Shown: positions 49,732 through 61,848, counted from the stretch's first letter. The stretch: DNA of 64,000 bases from Hypericibacter sp049323455 (GCA_049323455.1 JBMONF010000065.1:149601-213600), one strand, 5' to 3'. Notes: generated by a model not told the origin, from the sequence alone. Made by a program: numbers and translations.

Positions 49732-50781
49732 ATGGACGAGGCGGCCGCCCGACGCCATCTCGACCGCCTGTGGGCGCGTGGCCGGGCGTTCCTCGGCTGC
49801 GAATTCGCCATCATGGGCGGCGCCATGACCTGGGTGTCGGAGCGCCATCTCGTCTCCGCCATCTCCAACGGTGGCGGCTTCGGCGTCATCGCCTCGGGCT
49901 CGATGTCGCCCGATCTGCTGGCGGCCGAGATCGAAGGCACCTTCGAGCTGACCCAGCGCCCGTTCGGGGTCAATCTCATCACCATGCACCCGCAGCTCAT
50001 GGAGCTGATCGAGGTCTGCCTCGACCTCGAGGTGGGCCATGTGGTGCTGGCGGGCGGACTGCCGCCGGGGGCGGCGATCCAGCGCGTGCGCCAGGGCGGC
50101 GCCAAGGTGATGTGCTTCGCGCCGGCCCTGGTGATCGCGCGCAAGCTGGTCAAGGCCGGTGCCGACGCGATCATCATCGAGGGCATGGAGGCGGGCGGCC
50201 ATATCGGGCCGGTCTCGACCTCGGTGCTGGCGCAGGAGATCCTGCCCGAGGTGCGCGAGGTGCCGGTGTTCGTCGCCGGCGGCATCGGCCGGGGCGAGGC
50301 GATCCTGGGCTATCTCGAGATGGGGGCTGCGGGCGTGCAGCTGGGCACGCGCTTCGTCTGCGCCACCGAATCGATCGCTCATCCAAAGTTCAAGCAGGCC
50401 TTCATCCGCGCCCAGGCGCGCGATGCGGTGCCTTCGGTGCAGCTCGATCCGCGCTTCCCCGTCATCCCCGTGCGGGCGCTGGCCAATGCCGCCACCAAGC
50501 GCTTTCTCGAGACGCAGCGCGACGTGATCGAGCGCTTCAACCGCGGCGAGATCGACCAGAAGGCGGCCCAACTCGAGATCGAGCATTTCTGGGCCGGGGC
50601 TCTGCGGCGCGCCGTGATCGAGGGCGACGTGGAAACCGGATCGGTGATGGCGGGCCAGAGCGTGGGCATGGTGCGCGAGGAGCAGTCCACAGCCGAGATC
50701 TTGCGCGAGCTGGTGGACCAGGCGGTGGCCGCGCTCGCCGCGCGAGAGGCCGCCTACAACAATCTCGACAAGGCGTCTTAA
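49732..50781 (+). CDS. Nitronate monooxygenase (2-nitropropane dioxygenase family)
   Basis: 349 residues of the FMN TIM-barrel family: GCEFAIMGGAMTWVSERHLV, GGGFGVIASGSMSPDLLAAE, PFGVNLITMHPQL, ADAIIIEGMEAGGHIGP, VPVFVAGGIGRGEAILGYL and GVQLGTRFVCATES (FMN phosphate site). It oxidises alkyl nitronates such as propionate-3-nitronate; many family members have untested roles. The expected His of EAGGH is present. It lies five bases after lysC, so it is probably co-transcribed, without obvious pathway logic. Confidence 0.88.
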   Translation: MDEAAARRHLDRLWARGRAFLGCEFAIMGGAMTWVSERHLVSAISNGGGFGVIASGSMSPDLLAAEIEGTFELTQRPFGVNLITMHPQLMELIEVCLDLEVGHVVLAGGLPPGAAIQRVRQGGAKVMCFAPALVIARKLVKAGADAIIIEGMEAGGHIGPVSTSVLAQEILPEVREVPVFVAGGIGRGEAILGYLEMGAAGVQLGTRFVCATESIAHPKFKQAFIRAQARDAVPSVQLDPRFPVIPVRALANAATKRFLETQRDVIERFNRGEIDQKAAQLEIEHFWAGALRRAVIEGDVETGSVMAGQSVGMVREEQSTAEILRELVDQAVAALAAREAAYNNLDKAS

Positions 50782-51059
50782 CGATTTCTCGCGTCTTTGC
50801 GCGCCAAGCTGGCGCGTTGGCGTTGGCGATCCGGATTTGCTAACTTCCGCCCTCGGAAAAAGGATGCGCTGGTCGGCGGCCGGTCGGAGTCCGCCCGATA
50901 GGGGGCGGAGCCGCACGCAAGGGCGCGATGGCTGAACCGGGTCGACGAGAGCTCGGAAGCCCGCGCGAGAACGGCCGGGGACGGGACCTTGCGGCGAGCA
51001 TGGTCCGACGGCCGCACCGGCGGGCGTCCGTTTCGGGCCCAAGCGACGGACGAGAGGCG

Positions 51060-52421
51060 ATGGCGGAAGAGCTGCAGGCGAGCGTCACGGAGGAGAGCGC
51101 CGGACGCAATCAGAGCCGGGTGGGCGCGTTGCTGCGCGCCGCGCGCGAAGGGAAGGGCCGCGATCTGGCCAGCGTGTCGCAGCAGCTGCGCATCCGCGCG
51201 GTCTATCTGCGCGCGATCGAGGATGGCGACTTCGGCGCGCTGCCGGGCACGACCTACGCGGTCGGCTTCGTGCGCAGCTATGCCGACTATCTCGGCCTCA
51301 ACGGGCCCGACATCGTTCGGCGCTTCCGCGAGGAGGTGGAGGAGCTCGGGCGGCGCACCCAACTCGTCTTCCCCTCCACGCCGGCCGAAGGAAAGATCCC
51401 CGGCGGCGCGATCCTGCTCCTCGCCGTCGTCATCGCCGCCATCGCCTATGGCGCCTGGTTCTACATGTCGGATCGCGACCGCAGCCTGGCCGGCCTCATT
51501 CCGGAGGTCCCGGCCGAGCTGAAGGCGGTGCTGAACGGCAACTCGCAGGCCGCCACCACGACAGGGGCGGCGCCCTTGAACGCGCCCTCCGGTGCCACAA
51601 CCACGGCGGCGGCACCGGCCGATGCGGTCGCCGCGAACCCGGCGCCAGCCTCGACCGAGGCGCCGGCGGCTTCGGCCAACGCGCCGGAGGCTGCGGCCGA
51701 AACGCAAGCAGCCTCGACCGACGGAGGCCGAGCCGAAACGACGGCCGGCGTGGCGACCGCGGCCGACGCGCGCGCGGCCGAGACGATCAATTTGGCGCCG
51801 GCGCCCTCTGCCGACACGGCCGGCACTGCCGAGGAGGAGGACCAGGTCCCGGCCGCTCCCGACAATGCCGATGCCGCTACGCGCGCCGCAACGCAAGGGA
51901 TGCCGCCGGCCGCGGAGGAAACGCCGCCCTCACTCGAAGGGGCGACCGCGGCGACTGCTCCGGTGGCCGCTCCGCCGACCACCGCGGCAACGGCCACCGC
52001 AAGCGCCGCGACTTCGGGCGCCGCCACGGCCGCCGGCACCTCGTCGACCGGGAGCCAGCAGGCCGCCGTGCCGACGCCGCCGGCACCGCCCGCAGCCCCG
52101 ATGCCGCCCGAAGAATCTCTGCCCAAGGGTCAGGATTACGGCGTCGCCAACGGCGAGGCGCGGGTGGTGCTGGTGGCACGCCAGGAATCCTGGGTCCAGG
52201 TGAGCAGCGCCAATCAGGAGGTGTGGACGCGCGTGCTGCGCCCGGGCGACCGCTATCTGGTGCCCAACGATCCCACCCTCACGCTTTCGACCGGCAATGC
52301 CGGCGGGCTCGACATCCTGGTGGACGGGCGCAAGATTTCCTCGCTCGGCCCCGTGGGCGTGGTTCGCCGCGGCATCTCGCTCGATCCCAAACGCCTCCTC
52401 GACGGCACGGCAATACCTTAG
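51060..52421 (+). CDS. RodZ-like helix-turn-helix membrane protein
   Basis: 453 residues from the ATG at 51060. Residues about 18-90 are the HTH_25 domain (VGALLRAAREGKGRDLASVS, VYLRAIEDGDFGALPGTTYA, GFVRSYADYLGLNG). One transmembrane helix follows near 115-140 (AILLLAVVIAAIAYGAWFYM). A very long Ala/Pro/Thr/Glu-rich linker spans about 155-355. The end is a RodZ C-terminal beta domain (ARVVLVARQESWVQV, LRPGDRYLVPNDPTL). RodZ links MreB to the cell-shape machinery. It precedes ispG, as in many alphaproteobacteria. An upstream in-frame start at 50928 seems less likely. Confidence 0.85.
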   Translation: MAEELQASVTEESAGRNQSRVGALLRAAREGKGRDLASVSQQLRIRAVYLRAIEDGDFGALPGTTYAVGFVRSYADYLGLNGPDIVRRFREEVEELGRRTQLVFPSTPAEGKIPGGAILLLAVVIAAIAYGAWFYMSDRDRSLAGLIPEVPAELKAVLNGNSQAATTTGAAPLNAPSGATTTAAAPADAVAANPAPASTEAPAASANAPEAAAETQAASTDGGRAETTAGVATAADARAAETINLAPAPSADTAGTAEEEDQVPAAPDNADAATRAATQGMPPAAEETPPSLEGATAATAPVAAPPTTAATATASAATSGAATAAGTSSTGSQQAAVPTPPAPPAAPMPPEESLPKGQDYGVANGEARVVLVARQESWVQVSSANQEVWTRVLRPGDRYLVPNDPTLTLSTGNAGGLDILVDGRKISSLGPVGVVRRGISLDPKRLLDGTAIP

Positions 52422-52556
52422 CTTTCTCAAGAGCTTGCCACGGGCCCGGCGGCGCTTGATCTTCGCGCGCGGCCGGCGCATCTTGGCGCCGGGCCGAGGA
52501 GCCGGCCCTGCGGATACCCGCGATCCCCCGATCCAGCCAGCCCTTCGAGGCCCGAC

Positions 52557-53720
52557 ATGAGCGTTCGCCCTTATCGCGATATCGCCCGGCGCAAATGCCG
52601 ACAGATCCGTGTCGGCGCGGTGCGGGTGGGCGGCGATGCGCCGATCTCGGTGCAGTCGATGACCAACACGCTGACGGCCGACGCCAAGGCGACTATCGAG
52701 CAGGTGCGCCAGCTCGAGGCCGCAGGCGCCGACATCGTGCGCGTCTCCTGCCCCGACGAGGAATCGACCGCGGCGCTCAAGGAGATCGTCGCGGCAGCGC
52801 AGGTGCCGATCGTCGCGGACATCCATTTCCACTACAAGCGCGCGATCGAGGCGGCCAAGGCGGGGGCCGCGTGCCTGCGCATCAATCCCGGCAATATCGG
52901 CTCGGCCGAGCGCGTGAAGGAGGTGGTCAAGGCGGCCAAGGACCATGGCTGCGCCATGCGCATCGGCGTCAATGCCGGCAGCCTCGAGCGCGAGCTTCTG
53001 GAGCGCTATGGCGAGCCTTGCCCCGAGGCCATGGTCGAGAGCGCGCTCAATCACGCAAAGATCCTCGAGGACAACGACTTCTTCGAGTTCAAGATCAGCG
53101 TGAAGGCGTCGGACGTGTTCCTGGCCGTGGCGGCCTATCAGGGCCTGGCGGAGGCTTGCGACTATCCGCTCCATCTCGGCATCACCGAGGCCGGCGGCTT
53201 CCGCTCGGGCACGGTGAAGTCGGCGATCGGCATGGGCTCGCTGCTCTGGGCCGGCATCGGCGACACCATCCGCGTCTCGCTCTCGGCCGATCCGGTCGAG
53301 GAGGTCAAGGTCGGGTTCGACATCCTGAAGTCGCTCAATCTGCGCCACCGCGGCGTCAACATCATCTCCTGCCCGTCCTGCGCGCGCCAGCAGTACGAGG
53401 TGATCAAGACCGTCGAAGCGCTGGAGCAGCGCGTGGCCCATATCAACACGCCGATGACCGTATCGGTGATCGGCTGCGTGGTGAACGGCCCCGGCGAGGC
53501 GCGCGAGACCGACATCGGCTTCACCGGCGGCGGCAACGGCACGCATCAGGTCTATATCGCGGGCGTTCCCCACCACCGTCTCAAGGACGCCAACATCGTC
53601 GATCACCTGGTCGAGCTGATCGAGAAGAAGGCGGCCGAGATCGAGGCCGCCAAGGCGGCGAACGCTGCGGCTGCGACGTCCGGCGCCCGGAGCCCCGGCG
53701 CGAAGACCGCCGCCGAATAG
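52557..53720 (+). CDS. ispG: 4-hydroxy-3-methylbut-2-en-1-yl diphosphate synthase (flavodoxin-dependent)
   Basis: 387 residues. VGAVRVGGDAPISVQSMTNT, ADIHFHYKRAIEA, RINPGNIG and TEAGGFRSGTVKSAIGMGSL mark the TIM barrel. The 4Fe-4S ligands are visible in ISCPSCARQQYEV and GCVVNGPGEARETDIG. It performs the reductive step of the MEP isoprenoid pathway. The C-terminus carries a short Ala-rich extension. It precedes hisS by 19 bases. Confidence 0.97.
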   Translation: MSVRPYRDIARRKCRQIRVGAVRVGGDAPISVQSMTNTLTADAKATIEQVRQLEAAGADIVRVSCPDEESTAALKEIVAAAQVPIVADIHFHYKRAIEAAKAGAACLRINPGNIGSAERVKEVVKAAKDHGCAMRIGVNAGSLERELLERYGEPCPEAMVESALNHAKILEDNDFFEFKISVKASDVFLAVAAYQGLAEACDYPLHLGITEAGGFRSGTVKSAIGMGSLLWAGIGDTIRVSLSADPVEEVKVGFDILKSLNLRHRGVNIISCPSCARQQYEVIKTVEALEQRVAHINTPMTVSVIGCVVNGPGEARETDIGFTGGGNGTHQVYIAGVPHHRLKDANIVDHLVELIEKKAAEIEAAKAANAAAATSGARSPGAKTAAE

Positions 53721-53739
53721 CGGCGCCAGGGAGCATCCG

Positions 53740-54984
53740 TTGACGACGCTGCAGCCGGTTCGCGGCACGCACGACCTACTGCCTGACGAGATGCGCCGCC
53801 ATCGCCGCGTGGTCGACACGGCGCGCGAGGTGGCGGAGCGTTACGGCTATCTCGAGATCGAGACGCCGATCTTCGAATTCTCCGAGGTGTTCCAGCGCAC
53901 GCTGGGCGACACGTCCGATATCGTGACCAAGGAGATGTACAGTTTCACCGACCGGGGCGGCGAGCGGCTGACCTTGAGGCCCGAGGGCACGGCCGGCGTG
54001 GCGCGCGCCTTCATTTCGGCCGGGCTCGCCCAGCATCTGCCGCTCAAGTTCTTCTACCAGGGGCCGATGTTCCGCTATGAGCGGCCGCAGAAGGGCCGGC
54101 TGCGCCAGTTCCATCAGATCGGCATCGAGCTTCTGGGCGTCGCGGCGCCGGCGGGCGATATCGAAGTGATCGCGGCCGGCTACGCCATCCTGGTGGCGCT
54201 GGGCCTCGCCGACCGCATCCTGCTGGAGATCAACAGCCTCGGCGATGCCGCGAGCCGTCAGGCCTACCGCACGGCGCTCGTGCGCTATTTCGAAGCGCAT
54301 CGCGACCGGCTCTCCGCCGATTCGCGCGAGCGGCTCGAGCGCAACCCGCTGCGCATCCTCGATTCCAAGGACGAGGGCGATCGGCGCCTCATCGCCGAGG
54401 CGCCGCTCTTCGGCGACTTCCTGACCGCGGAGAGCCGCGATTTCTTCGCCGCCGTGACCGGCGGTCTCGACGAGTTGCGCATTCCCTATCGCATCAATCC
54501 GCGCCTCGTGCGCGGCCTCGACTACTATTGCCACACCGCCTTCGAGTTCGTGACCGATGCGCTGGGTGCCCAGGGCACGGTGATGGCGGGTGGTCGCTAT
54601 GACGGGCTGATCGAGGCCATGGGCGGCCCGGCCACGCCCGGCGTCGGCTGGGCCTCGGGCATCGAGCGGCTGGCCATGATGCTGGGCGAGGCACCGCCGG
54701 CGCGCCGGCCGATCGCGGTGGTGCCGGTGGGCGAGGCGGCCGAGCGGCCGGCGCTCAAGTTGGCCGAGAACTTGCGCGCTCGAGGCTTCGTCATCGAGCT
54801 CGGCTATGGCGGCAATCTCGCCAAGCGCCTCAAGCGCGCCAACCGTCTCAATGCCTCGGTCGCCCTTCTCCTGGGCGAGGACGAGATCAAGCGCGGCGTC
54901 GTCACGCTTCGCGACCTCGACAGCGGGTCGCAGGAAGCGGTCGCGCTCGACGCGCTCAAGGATCGCCTCGCCCGTCATCGCTAG
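53740..54984 (+). CDS. hisS: Histidyl-tRNA synthetase
   Basis: 414 residues from a TTG at 53740 with an AGGGAG ribosome site. Class II motifs are PVRGTHDLLPDEM, motif 2 in FYQGPMFRYERPQKGRLRQF, HQIGIELLG, the histidine-specific LVRGLDYYCHTAFEFV and motif 3 in GVGWASGIERLAM. The C-terminal anticodon-binding domain contains RGFVIELGYGGNLAKRLKRA. It charges tRNA-His. Thirteen bases separate its stop from hemA. Confidence 0.96.
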   Translation: MTTLQPVRGTHDLLPDEMRRHRRVVDTAREVAERYGYLEIETPIFEFSEVFQRTLGDTSDIVTKEMYSFTDRGGERLTLRPEGTAGVARAFISAGLAQHLPLKFFYQGPMFRYERPQKGRLRQFHQIGIELLGVAAPAGDIEVIAAGYAILVALGLADRILLEINSLGDAASRQAYRTALVRYFEAHRDRLSADSRERLERNPLRILDSKDEGDRRLIAEAPLFGDFLTAESRDFFAAVTGGLDELRIPYRINPRLVRGLDYYCHTAFEFVTDALGAQGTVMAGGRYDGLIEAMGGPATPGVGWASGIERLAMMLGEAPPARRPIAVVPVGEAAERPALKLAENLRARGFVIELGYGGNLAKRLKRANRLNASVALLLGEDEIKRGVVTLRDLDSGSQEAVALDALKDRLARHR

Positions 54985-54997
54985 CGGGCGCCGCCCG

Positions 54998-56311
54998 ATG
55001 GCGGGCTCCTTGGCATCCGACGCCGCCCTCCGCGAGCTGCTGCTGGTGGGGGCCAGCCACCGCAGCGCGACCGAGGCGCTGCGCGAGCGTCTGTTCCTCG
55101 ACGAAAGCGCGGCGCCGGGCCTGCTGCAACGGCTGAAGCAGGAAGGCTTCGATCAGGCGCTGGCGCTGGTCACCTGCGATCGTTGCGAGCTCTATGTGCT
55201 GCATCCCGACCCGGCCGGCGCAGCCCCGGCCCTGCGCGCCATTCTGGCGGCGGCGTCCGGGCTTGGCGCCGAGCTGGTGGTGCCGCAGCTGTTCGAGCGG
55301 CGCGGCACCACCGCGCTCAGGCATCTCTTCGCCGTGGCGGCGTCGCTCGACAGTCCCGTGGTCGGCGAGCCGCAAGTGCTGGGGCAGCTCAAGGCCAATC
55401 ACCGCATGGCGGCCGAGGCGGGATTGATCGGGCCCGAGCTCGAGGCCATGTTGCAGGCGGCTTATCTCGCGGCCAAGCGCGTGCGCAGCGAGACGCAGCT
55501 GGCGGAGCAGCCGGTATCGATGGCGACCGCCGCCATCGGCGTGGCGCGCGAACTCTTCGGCGATCTGGCCCGCTGCAGCGGCCTTCTCGTCGGCATCGGC
55601 GAGATGGGCGAGATGATGGCGATCGAGCTGCAGAAGGCGGGCCTCGCCCGGCTCACGGCGATGCATCCGGCCAGACCGCGCGCGGAGCTCCTGGCCAAGC
55701 GCCTGGGCAGCCATTTCCGGGACTGGTCCGAGCTTGACGCGGCGCTGGCAGGGGCCGATATCGTGATCGCGGCGCTGGGCACCGGCCGCGAGGCGGTCAC
55801 GGCGCCGGCGGTCAAGGCGGCGCTCAAGGCGCGGCGCCACAAACCCATGCTGCTCTTCGATGCGGCATTGCCGCCCGACGTCGAAGCCGCGGTCGGCGAT
55901 CTCGACGACGCCTTCCGCTACGACCTCGACGATCTCGAGCGCCTGGCGATGCAAGGGCGCTCCACGCGCAGTGCCGCGGCCGAGACGGCGGCGCGGATCC
56001 TGAGCGAGGAGGCGGCGGCCTTCGAGACGCGCCAGGCCGAGCGCGCGGCGGTGCCGGCGCTGGTGGCGCTCAGGCGTCATTTCGAGGCCGAGCGGCGCCG
56101 CGCGCTGGCCGAAGCCGGCGGCGACGCCGAGGAAGCCACGCGCCGGCTCGTGAACCGGTTGCTGCACGGACCCAGCACGGCGCTGCGCGCCATTGCCGCC
56201 GAAGGCGAGGAGACGGTGCGGCTGGCCCGGCTGGTCGAGCGGCTGTTCGGCCTCGAGGACGAAGGACCCGACGCGCCGGGGCGCGGCGGCGACGAGAAGG
56301 AGCGGACGTGA
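54998..56311 (+). CDS. hemA: Glutamyl-tRNA reductase
   Basis: 437 residues. The three-domain GluTR layout is present: GASHRSATEALRERLFL near the N-terminus, the catalytic Cys in ALVTCDRCELYVL (usual motif TCNR; here Asn is Asp), VVGEPQVLGQLKANHRMA, the Rossmann GLLVGIGEMGEMMA and a C-terminal dimer helix region (HGPSTALRAIAAEG). It makes glutamate-1-semialdehyde from Glu-tRNA for tetrapyrroles. Many alphaproteobacteria use ALA synthase instead, so the need for this route here is uncertain. Its stop overlaps prfA. Confidence 0.88.
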   Translation: MAGSLASDAALRELLLVGASHRSATEALRERLFLDESAAPGLLQRLKQEGFDQALALVTCDRCELYVLHPDPAGAAPALRAILAAASGLGAELVVPQLFERRGTTALRHLFAVAASLDSPVVGEPQVLGQLKANHRMAAEAGLIGPELEAMLQAAYLAAKRVRSETQLAEQPVSMATAAIGVARELFGDLARCSGLLVGIGEMGEMMAIELQKAGLARLTAMHPARPRAELLAKRLGSHFRDWSELDAALAGADIVIAALGTGREAVTAPAVKAALKARRHKPMLLFDAALPPDVEAAVGDLDDAFRYDLDDLERLAMQGRSTRSAAAETAARILSEEAAAFETRQAERAAVPALVALRRHFEAERRRALAEAGGDAEEATRRLVNRLLHGPSTALRAIAAEGEETVRLARLVERLFGLEDEGPDAPGRGGDEKERT

Positions 56312-57393
56312 ATCTCGACCAGAAGCTCGACCGGGTGGTGCGCCGGCACGAGGAATTGGCCCAGGCGCTGGCTGCCGAGGGCAAGCGCGACGCGCAGGAA
56401 TTCGCGCGCCTGTCGAAGGAGTATGCCGACCTGGCGCCGACGGTCGAAACCATCCTGGAGCTGAGAAAGGCGCGCGAGGAGATCGGCGAGCTGGAGGGCT
56501 TGAGCCAGGATGCCGCCGCCGATCCAGAGATGCGGGCACTGGCCGAGGAGGAGTTGCGCGCGGTCAAGCAGCGCCTGCCCGAGCTCGATCAGCGGCTGAA
56601 GCTTCTCCTGCTGCCGAAAGACGAGGCCGATGAGCGCAATGCCATCCTCGAAGTGCGTGCCGGCACCGGCGGCGAGGAAGCGGCCCTCTTTGCGGCCGAA
56701 CTGTTCCGCATGTACAGGCGCTATGCGGAGCTGCACGGCTGGCGCTTCGAGGTGATCGGCGTGAGCGAAACCGGGATCGGGGGCTACAAGGAAGCGATCG
56801 CCTCGATCACGGGTCGCGGCGTGTTCGCCAGGCTCAAGTTCGAATCGGGCGTGCACCGCGTGCAGCGCGTGCCCGCGACCGAAGCCGGCGGCCGGATCCA
56901 CACCTCCGCCGCGACGGTGGCGGTGCTGCCCGAGGCCGAGGAGGTCGACATCCAGATCGACGAGAAGGATCTCCGGATCGACGTGTTCCGCGCCTCGGGT
57001 CCCGGCGGCCAGTCGGTCAACACCACCGACAGCGCGGTGCGCATCACCCACCTTCCGACCGGGCTCGTGGTCCAGCAGCAGGACGAGAAATCGCAGCACA
57101 AGAACAAGGCCAAGGCGCTGAAGGTCTTGCGTGCGCGCCTGTTCGAGATGGAGCGCTCCAAGCGCGAGGCCGAGCGTGCGGCCGCCCGTAAGAGCCAAGT
57201 CGGCACGGGCGACCGCTCCGAGCGCATCCGCACTTACAATTTCCCGCAAGGGCGCGTCACCGACCACCGCATCAACCTCACGCTCTACAAGATCGCCGAG
57301 GTGATGGAAGGCGAAGCCCTCGATCAGGTCATCGAGGCGCTGATCGCCGAGGACCAGGCGGCGCGGTTGGCGGAGTTGGCCGAATCGGAATGA
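56308..57393 (+). CDS. prfA: Peptide chain release factor 1
   Basis: 361 residues from a GTG at 56308 with AAGGAG ahead. The GGQ catalytic loop is in RASGPGGQSVNTTDSAV, the RF1 stop-codon tripeptide PAT in RVQRVPATEAGGRIHTSA, and EVRAGTGGEEAALFA marks the domain entry. RF1 reads UAA and UAG. It overlaps hemA (GTGA) and prmC (ATGA), whose product methylates the GGQ glutamine. Confidence 0.97.
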   Translation: MNLDQKLDRVVRRHEELAQALAAEGKRDAQEFARLSKEYADLAPTVETILELRKAREEIGELEGLSQDAAADPEMRALAEEELRAVKQRLPELDQRLKLLLLPKDEADERNAILEVRAGTGGEEAALFAAELFRMYRRYAELHGWRFEVIGVSETGIGGYKEAIASITGRGVFARLKFESGVHRVQRVPATEAGGRIHTSAATVAVLPEAEEVDIQIDEKDLRIDVFRASGPGGQSVNTTDSAVRITHLPTGLVVQQQDEKSQHKNKAKALKVLRARLFEMERSKREAERAAARKSQVGTGDRSERIRTYNFPQGRVTDHRINLTLYKIAEVMEGEALDQVIEALIAEDQAARLAELAESE

Positions 57394-58280
57394 GCGCCAC
57401 CGTCTGCGATCTGATCGCTGCCGGCGCCGAGCGCCTCGGCGCCGCCGGCATCGAATCCGGCCGCCGCGAGGCGCGGCTGTTGCTGGCCGCGGCCATGGGG
57501 CTGCGGTGGGAGGATTTGACGGGCGGTGCCGAGCGCGCGGTCACGGGCGAAGCGGCCGACCGTTTCGATCGGTTTGTCGCGCGTCGTGCGGCGCGCGAGC
57601 CGGTATCGCGGATTCTGGGCGCCCGCGAATTCTGGAGCCTCGATTTCATGCTTTCGCCGGCCACGCTCGATCCGCGTCCCGACAGCGAAGCGCTGGTGGA
57701 GGCGGCGCTGGAGGAGATCGAGGATCGCGATGCACCCCTGTCGATTCTCGATCTCGGTTGCGGCACGGGCTGCCTGTTGCTGGCGCTTCTGGCCGAGCTG
57801 CCGCGGGCACGCGGCCTTGGCGTGGATTTGGCGCCGGCAGCGGTAGCGACCGCGGCCGCCAATGCGCAAGCGCTGGGCTTCGGGGCCCGCGCCCGCTTTC
57901 TCGTGGCCGACTGGGATGCCGGGATCGCCGGCCGGTTCGATGTGGTGGTCTCGAACCCGCCCTATATTCCGAGCGGCGAGATCGACGCGCTGGCGCCCGA
58001 GGTCGCCCGCCACGACCCGCGGCTGGCGCTCGACGGCGGCACCGATGGTCTTGCCGCCCATCGCGCGCTGGCGCGAGTCTTGCCGCGGCGACTGGCCGCG
58101 GCGGGTATCGCCGTGATCGAACATGGCGATGGGCAAGGGCCCGCCGCCGAGCGCATTTATGCCACGGCGGGTCTTGTAATTTGCAAGCGGCGTGCCGATC
58201 TTGGAGGGCGTCGGCGCTGCCTCGTGGCAGCTCGGAATGGGCGCAAAAAAACAGTTGGAAAGGCGCCCCCGACCGTCTAG
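57390..58280 (+). CDS. prmC: Release factor glutamine N5-methyltransferase
   Basis: 296 residues. The N-terminal helical domain is followed by SILDLGCGTGCLLLALLAE (SAM motif I) and VVVSNPPYIPSGEIDALAPE, whose NPPY motif binds the target glutamine. It methylates the GGQ glutamine of RF1 and RF2 and is translationally coupled to prfA. The final 25 residues are basic and slightly longer than usual. Confidence 0.95.
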   Translation: MSATVCDLIAAGAERLGAAGIESGRREARLLLAAAMGLRWEDLTGGAERAVTGEAADRFDRFVARRAAREPVSRILGAREFWSLDFMLSPATLDPRPDSEALVEAALEEIEDRDAPLSILDLGCGTGCLLLALLAELPRARGLGVDLAPAAVATAAANAQALGFGARARFLVADWDAGIAGRFDVVVSNPPYIPSGEIDALAPEVARHDPRLALDGGTDGLAAHRALARVLPRRLAAAGIAVIEHGDGQGPAAERIYATAGLVICKRRADLGGRRRCLVAARNGRKKTVGKAPPTV

Positions 58281-58448
58281 GTTAGCCACGGCAACAGACC
58301 CGAGACGCCCGGCCAAGGGGGCCGGGCCGAAGCTCTGTCCCCTCCTCCCGAGCCGATGCTTGATGTGATGCGACGGCAGCCTCGACGAGCGGCGCCGTGT
58401 GCGCAGGGAGCGGGAAAAAAGACCGTGTCATAGCAAAGTGACAAAGCG

Positions 58449-58841
58449 ATGAGGCAAGGCTCGAATCCCCGGCGTTCGCGTGGCCGTGGCCAGCGCAAGC
58501 CGCATTTCAATCCGCGGCAGCAGACCTTCGATAGCAACGGTCCCGATGTTCGGGTCCGCGGCAACGCATACCAGGTTCTCGAGAAGTATCTGGCGCTCGC
58601 GCGCGACGCGAGTGCCGCCGGCGATCGCATCGCTGCCGAGAACTTCCTGCAGCATGCGGAGCACTATTACCGTCTCATCAATGCCTTCAGTGGCGACGAT
58701 CACGGCCAGAACCGTCACCGCCAGATGCAGCGTCCGGACGGCAGCGGCGGCATGGATGGCGACGACGGCGAAGCCGAGGGCGACGCGCCCGCGCCGGTCA
58801 ATGGCAGCGCCGTCAAGGCGCCCGAGCCCGCCGGCGAATAA
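58449..58841 (+). CDS. DUF4167 domain-containing protein
   Basis: 130 residues. The basic start RQGSNPRRSRGRGQRKPHF and the block VRGNAYQVLEKYLALARDAS, followed by GDRIAAENFLQHAEHYYRLI, are diagnostic for DUF4167, an alphaproteobacterial family with a possible RNA- or DNA-binding role. The tail is acidic and Gly/Pro-rich. The 168-base gap from prmC contains a hairpin on gcccggcc/ggccgggc near 58306, possibly a terminator for the upstream operon. Confidence 0.92.
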   Translation: MRQGSNPRRSRGRGQRKPHFNPRQQTFDSNGPDVRVRGNAYQVLEKYLALARDASAAGDRIAAENFLQHAEHYYRLINAFSGDDHGQNRHRQMQRPDGSGGMDGDDGEAEGDAPAPVNGSAVKAPEPAGE

Positions 58842-59173
58842 GCCTGCGGCCCTCGGGGCTGCCCTCGCAAAATCGATAGCGGCGCGTTCCCCGCTTTTCC
58901 GGGCGCGCGGCTGCCTCTTCGGGCCTAGGCCCCTTTGCCGCAAAACCTTCCGCCCGAGCCCCGCCGATGGCGCGGCCGGGGCGTCTTGCCGCTGGCCCGT
59001 AGCGCCGTCCGGGACGGCCTCCGCCTCTTGTGTCCTTTTGACCGCCGCCCATATTTCTGCTGGAAGCCGACGGGGCCGGCCGCGCGGATTGGGCCGGCTG
59101 CCTGACGCAGGTCGACGCATCTTGGGTCGCGGGCTGGGAAAACCGGACGCGGTCGAGAGAGGGCAGAGGGGCC
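58842..59173 (+). other. 332-base region upstream of clpB
   Basis: No coding gene seen. It holds GC-rich hairpin-prone sequence after DUF4167 and, at 59027-59056, the heat-shock-type promoter listed separately. The leader from there to the clpB ATG is about 110 bases. Confidence 0.6.
59027..59056 (+). promoter_or_regulatory. Sigma-32 (RpoH)-type promoter for clpB
   Basis: CTTG at 59027-59030 is followed, after 17 bases, by CCCATATTT at 59048-59056. This matches the alphaproteobacterial RpoH pattern (CTTG, 17-18 bases, C-rich/TAT). It lies about 118 bases upstream of the clpB ATG, as expected for a heat-shock gene. Confidence 0.65.
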
Positions 59174-61768
<2,595 letters not shown>

Positions 61769-61812
61769 ACGATCCGATGCGCCAGCGGGCCGGCGCGGCG
61801 CGAGCGCATGAA

Positions 61813-61848
61813 AAACGCGGGAAGACCCGATCGGGTCTTCCCGCGTTT
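61813..61848. terminator. Perfect 18-base-pair palindrome between clpB and the M23 peptidase gene
   Basis: Bases 61813-61830 pair exactly with 61831-61848 (aaacgcgggaagacccga and its complement), ending in T-runs in both directions. The two genes converge on it, so it should terminate both transcripts. It lies 44 bases after the clpB stop. Confidence 0.9.

Noticed and set aside
58449..58500. Part of a tRNA gene, because of ggctcgaatcccc
   Set aside because: The sequence is inside the well-supported DUF4167 gene and no cloverleaf can be drawn around it.
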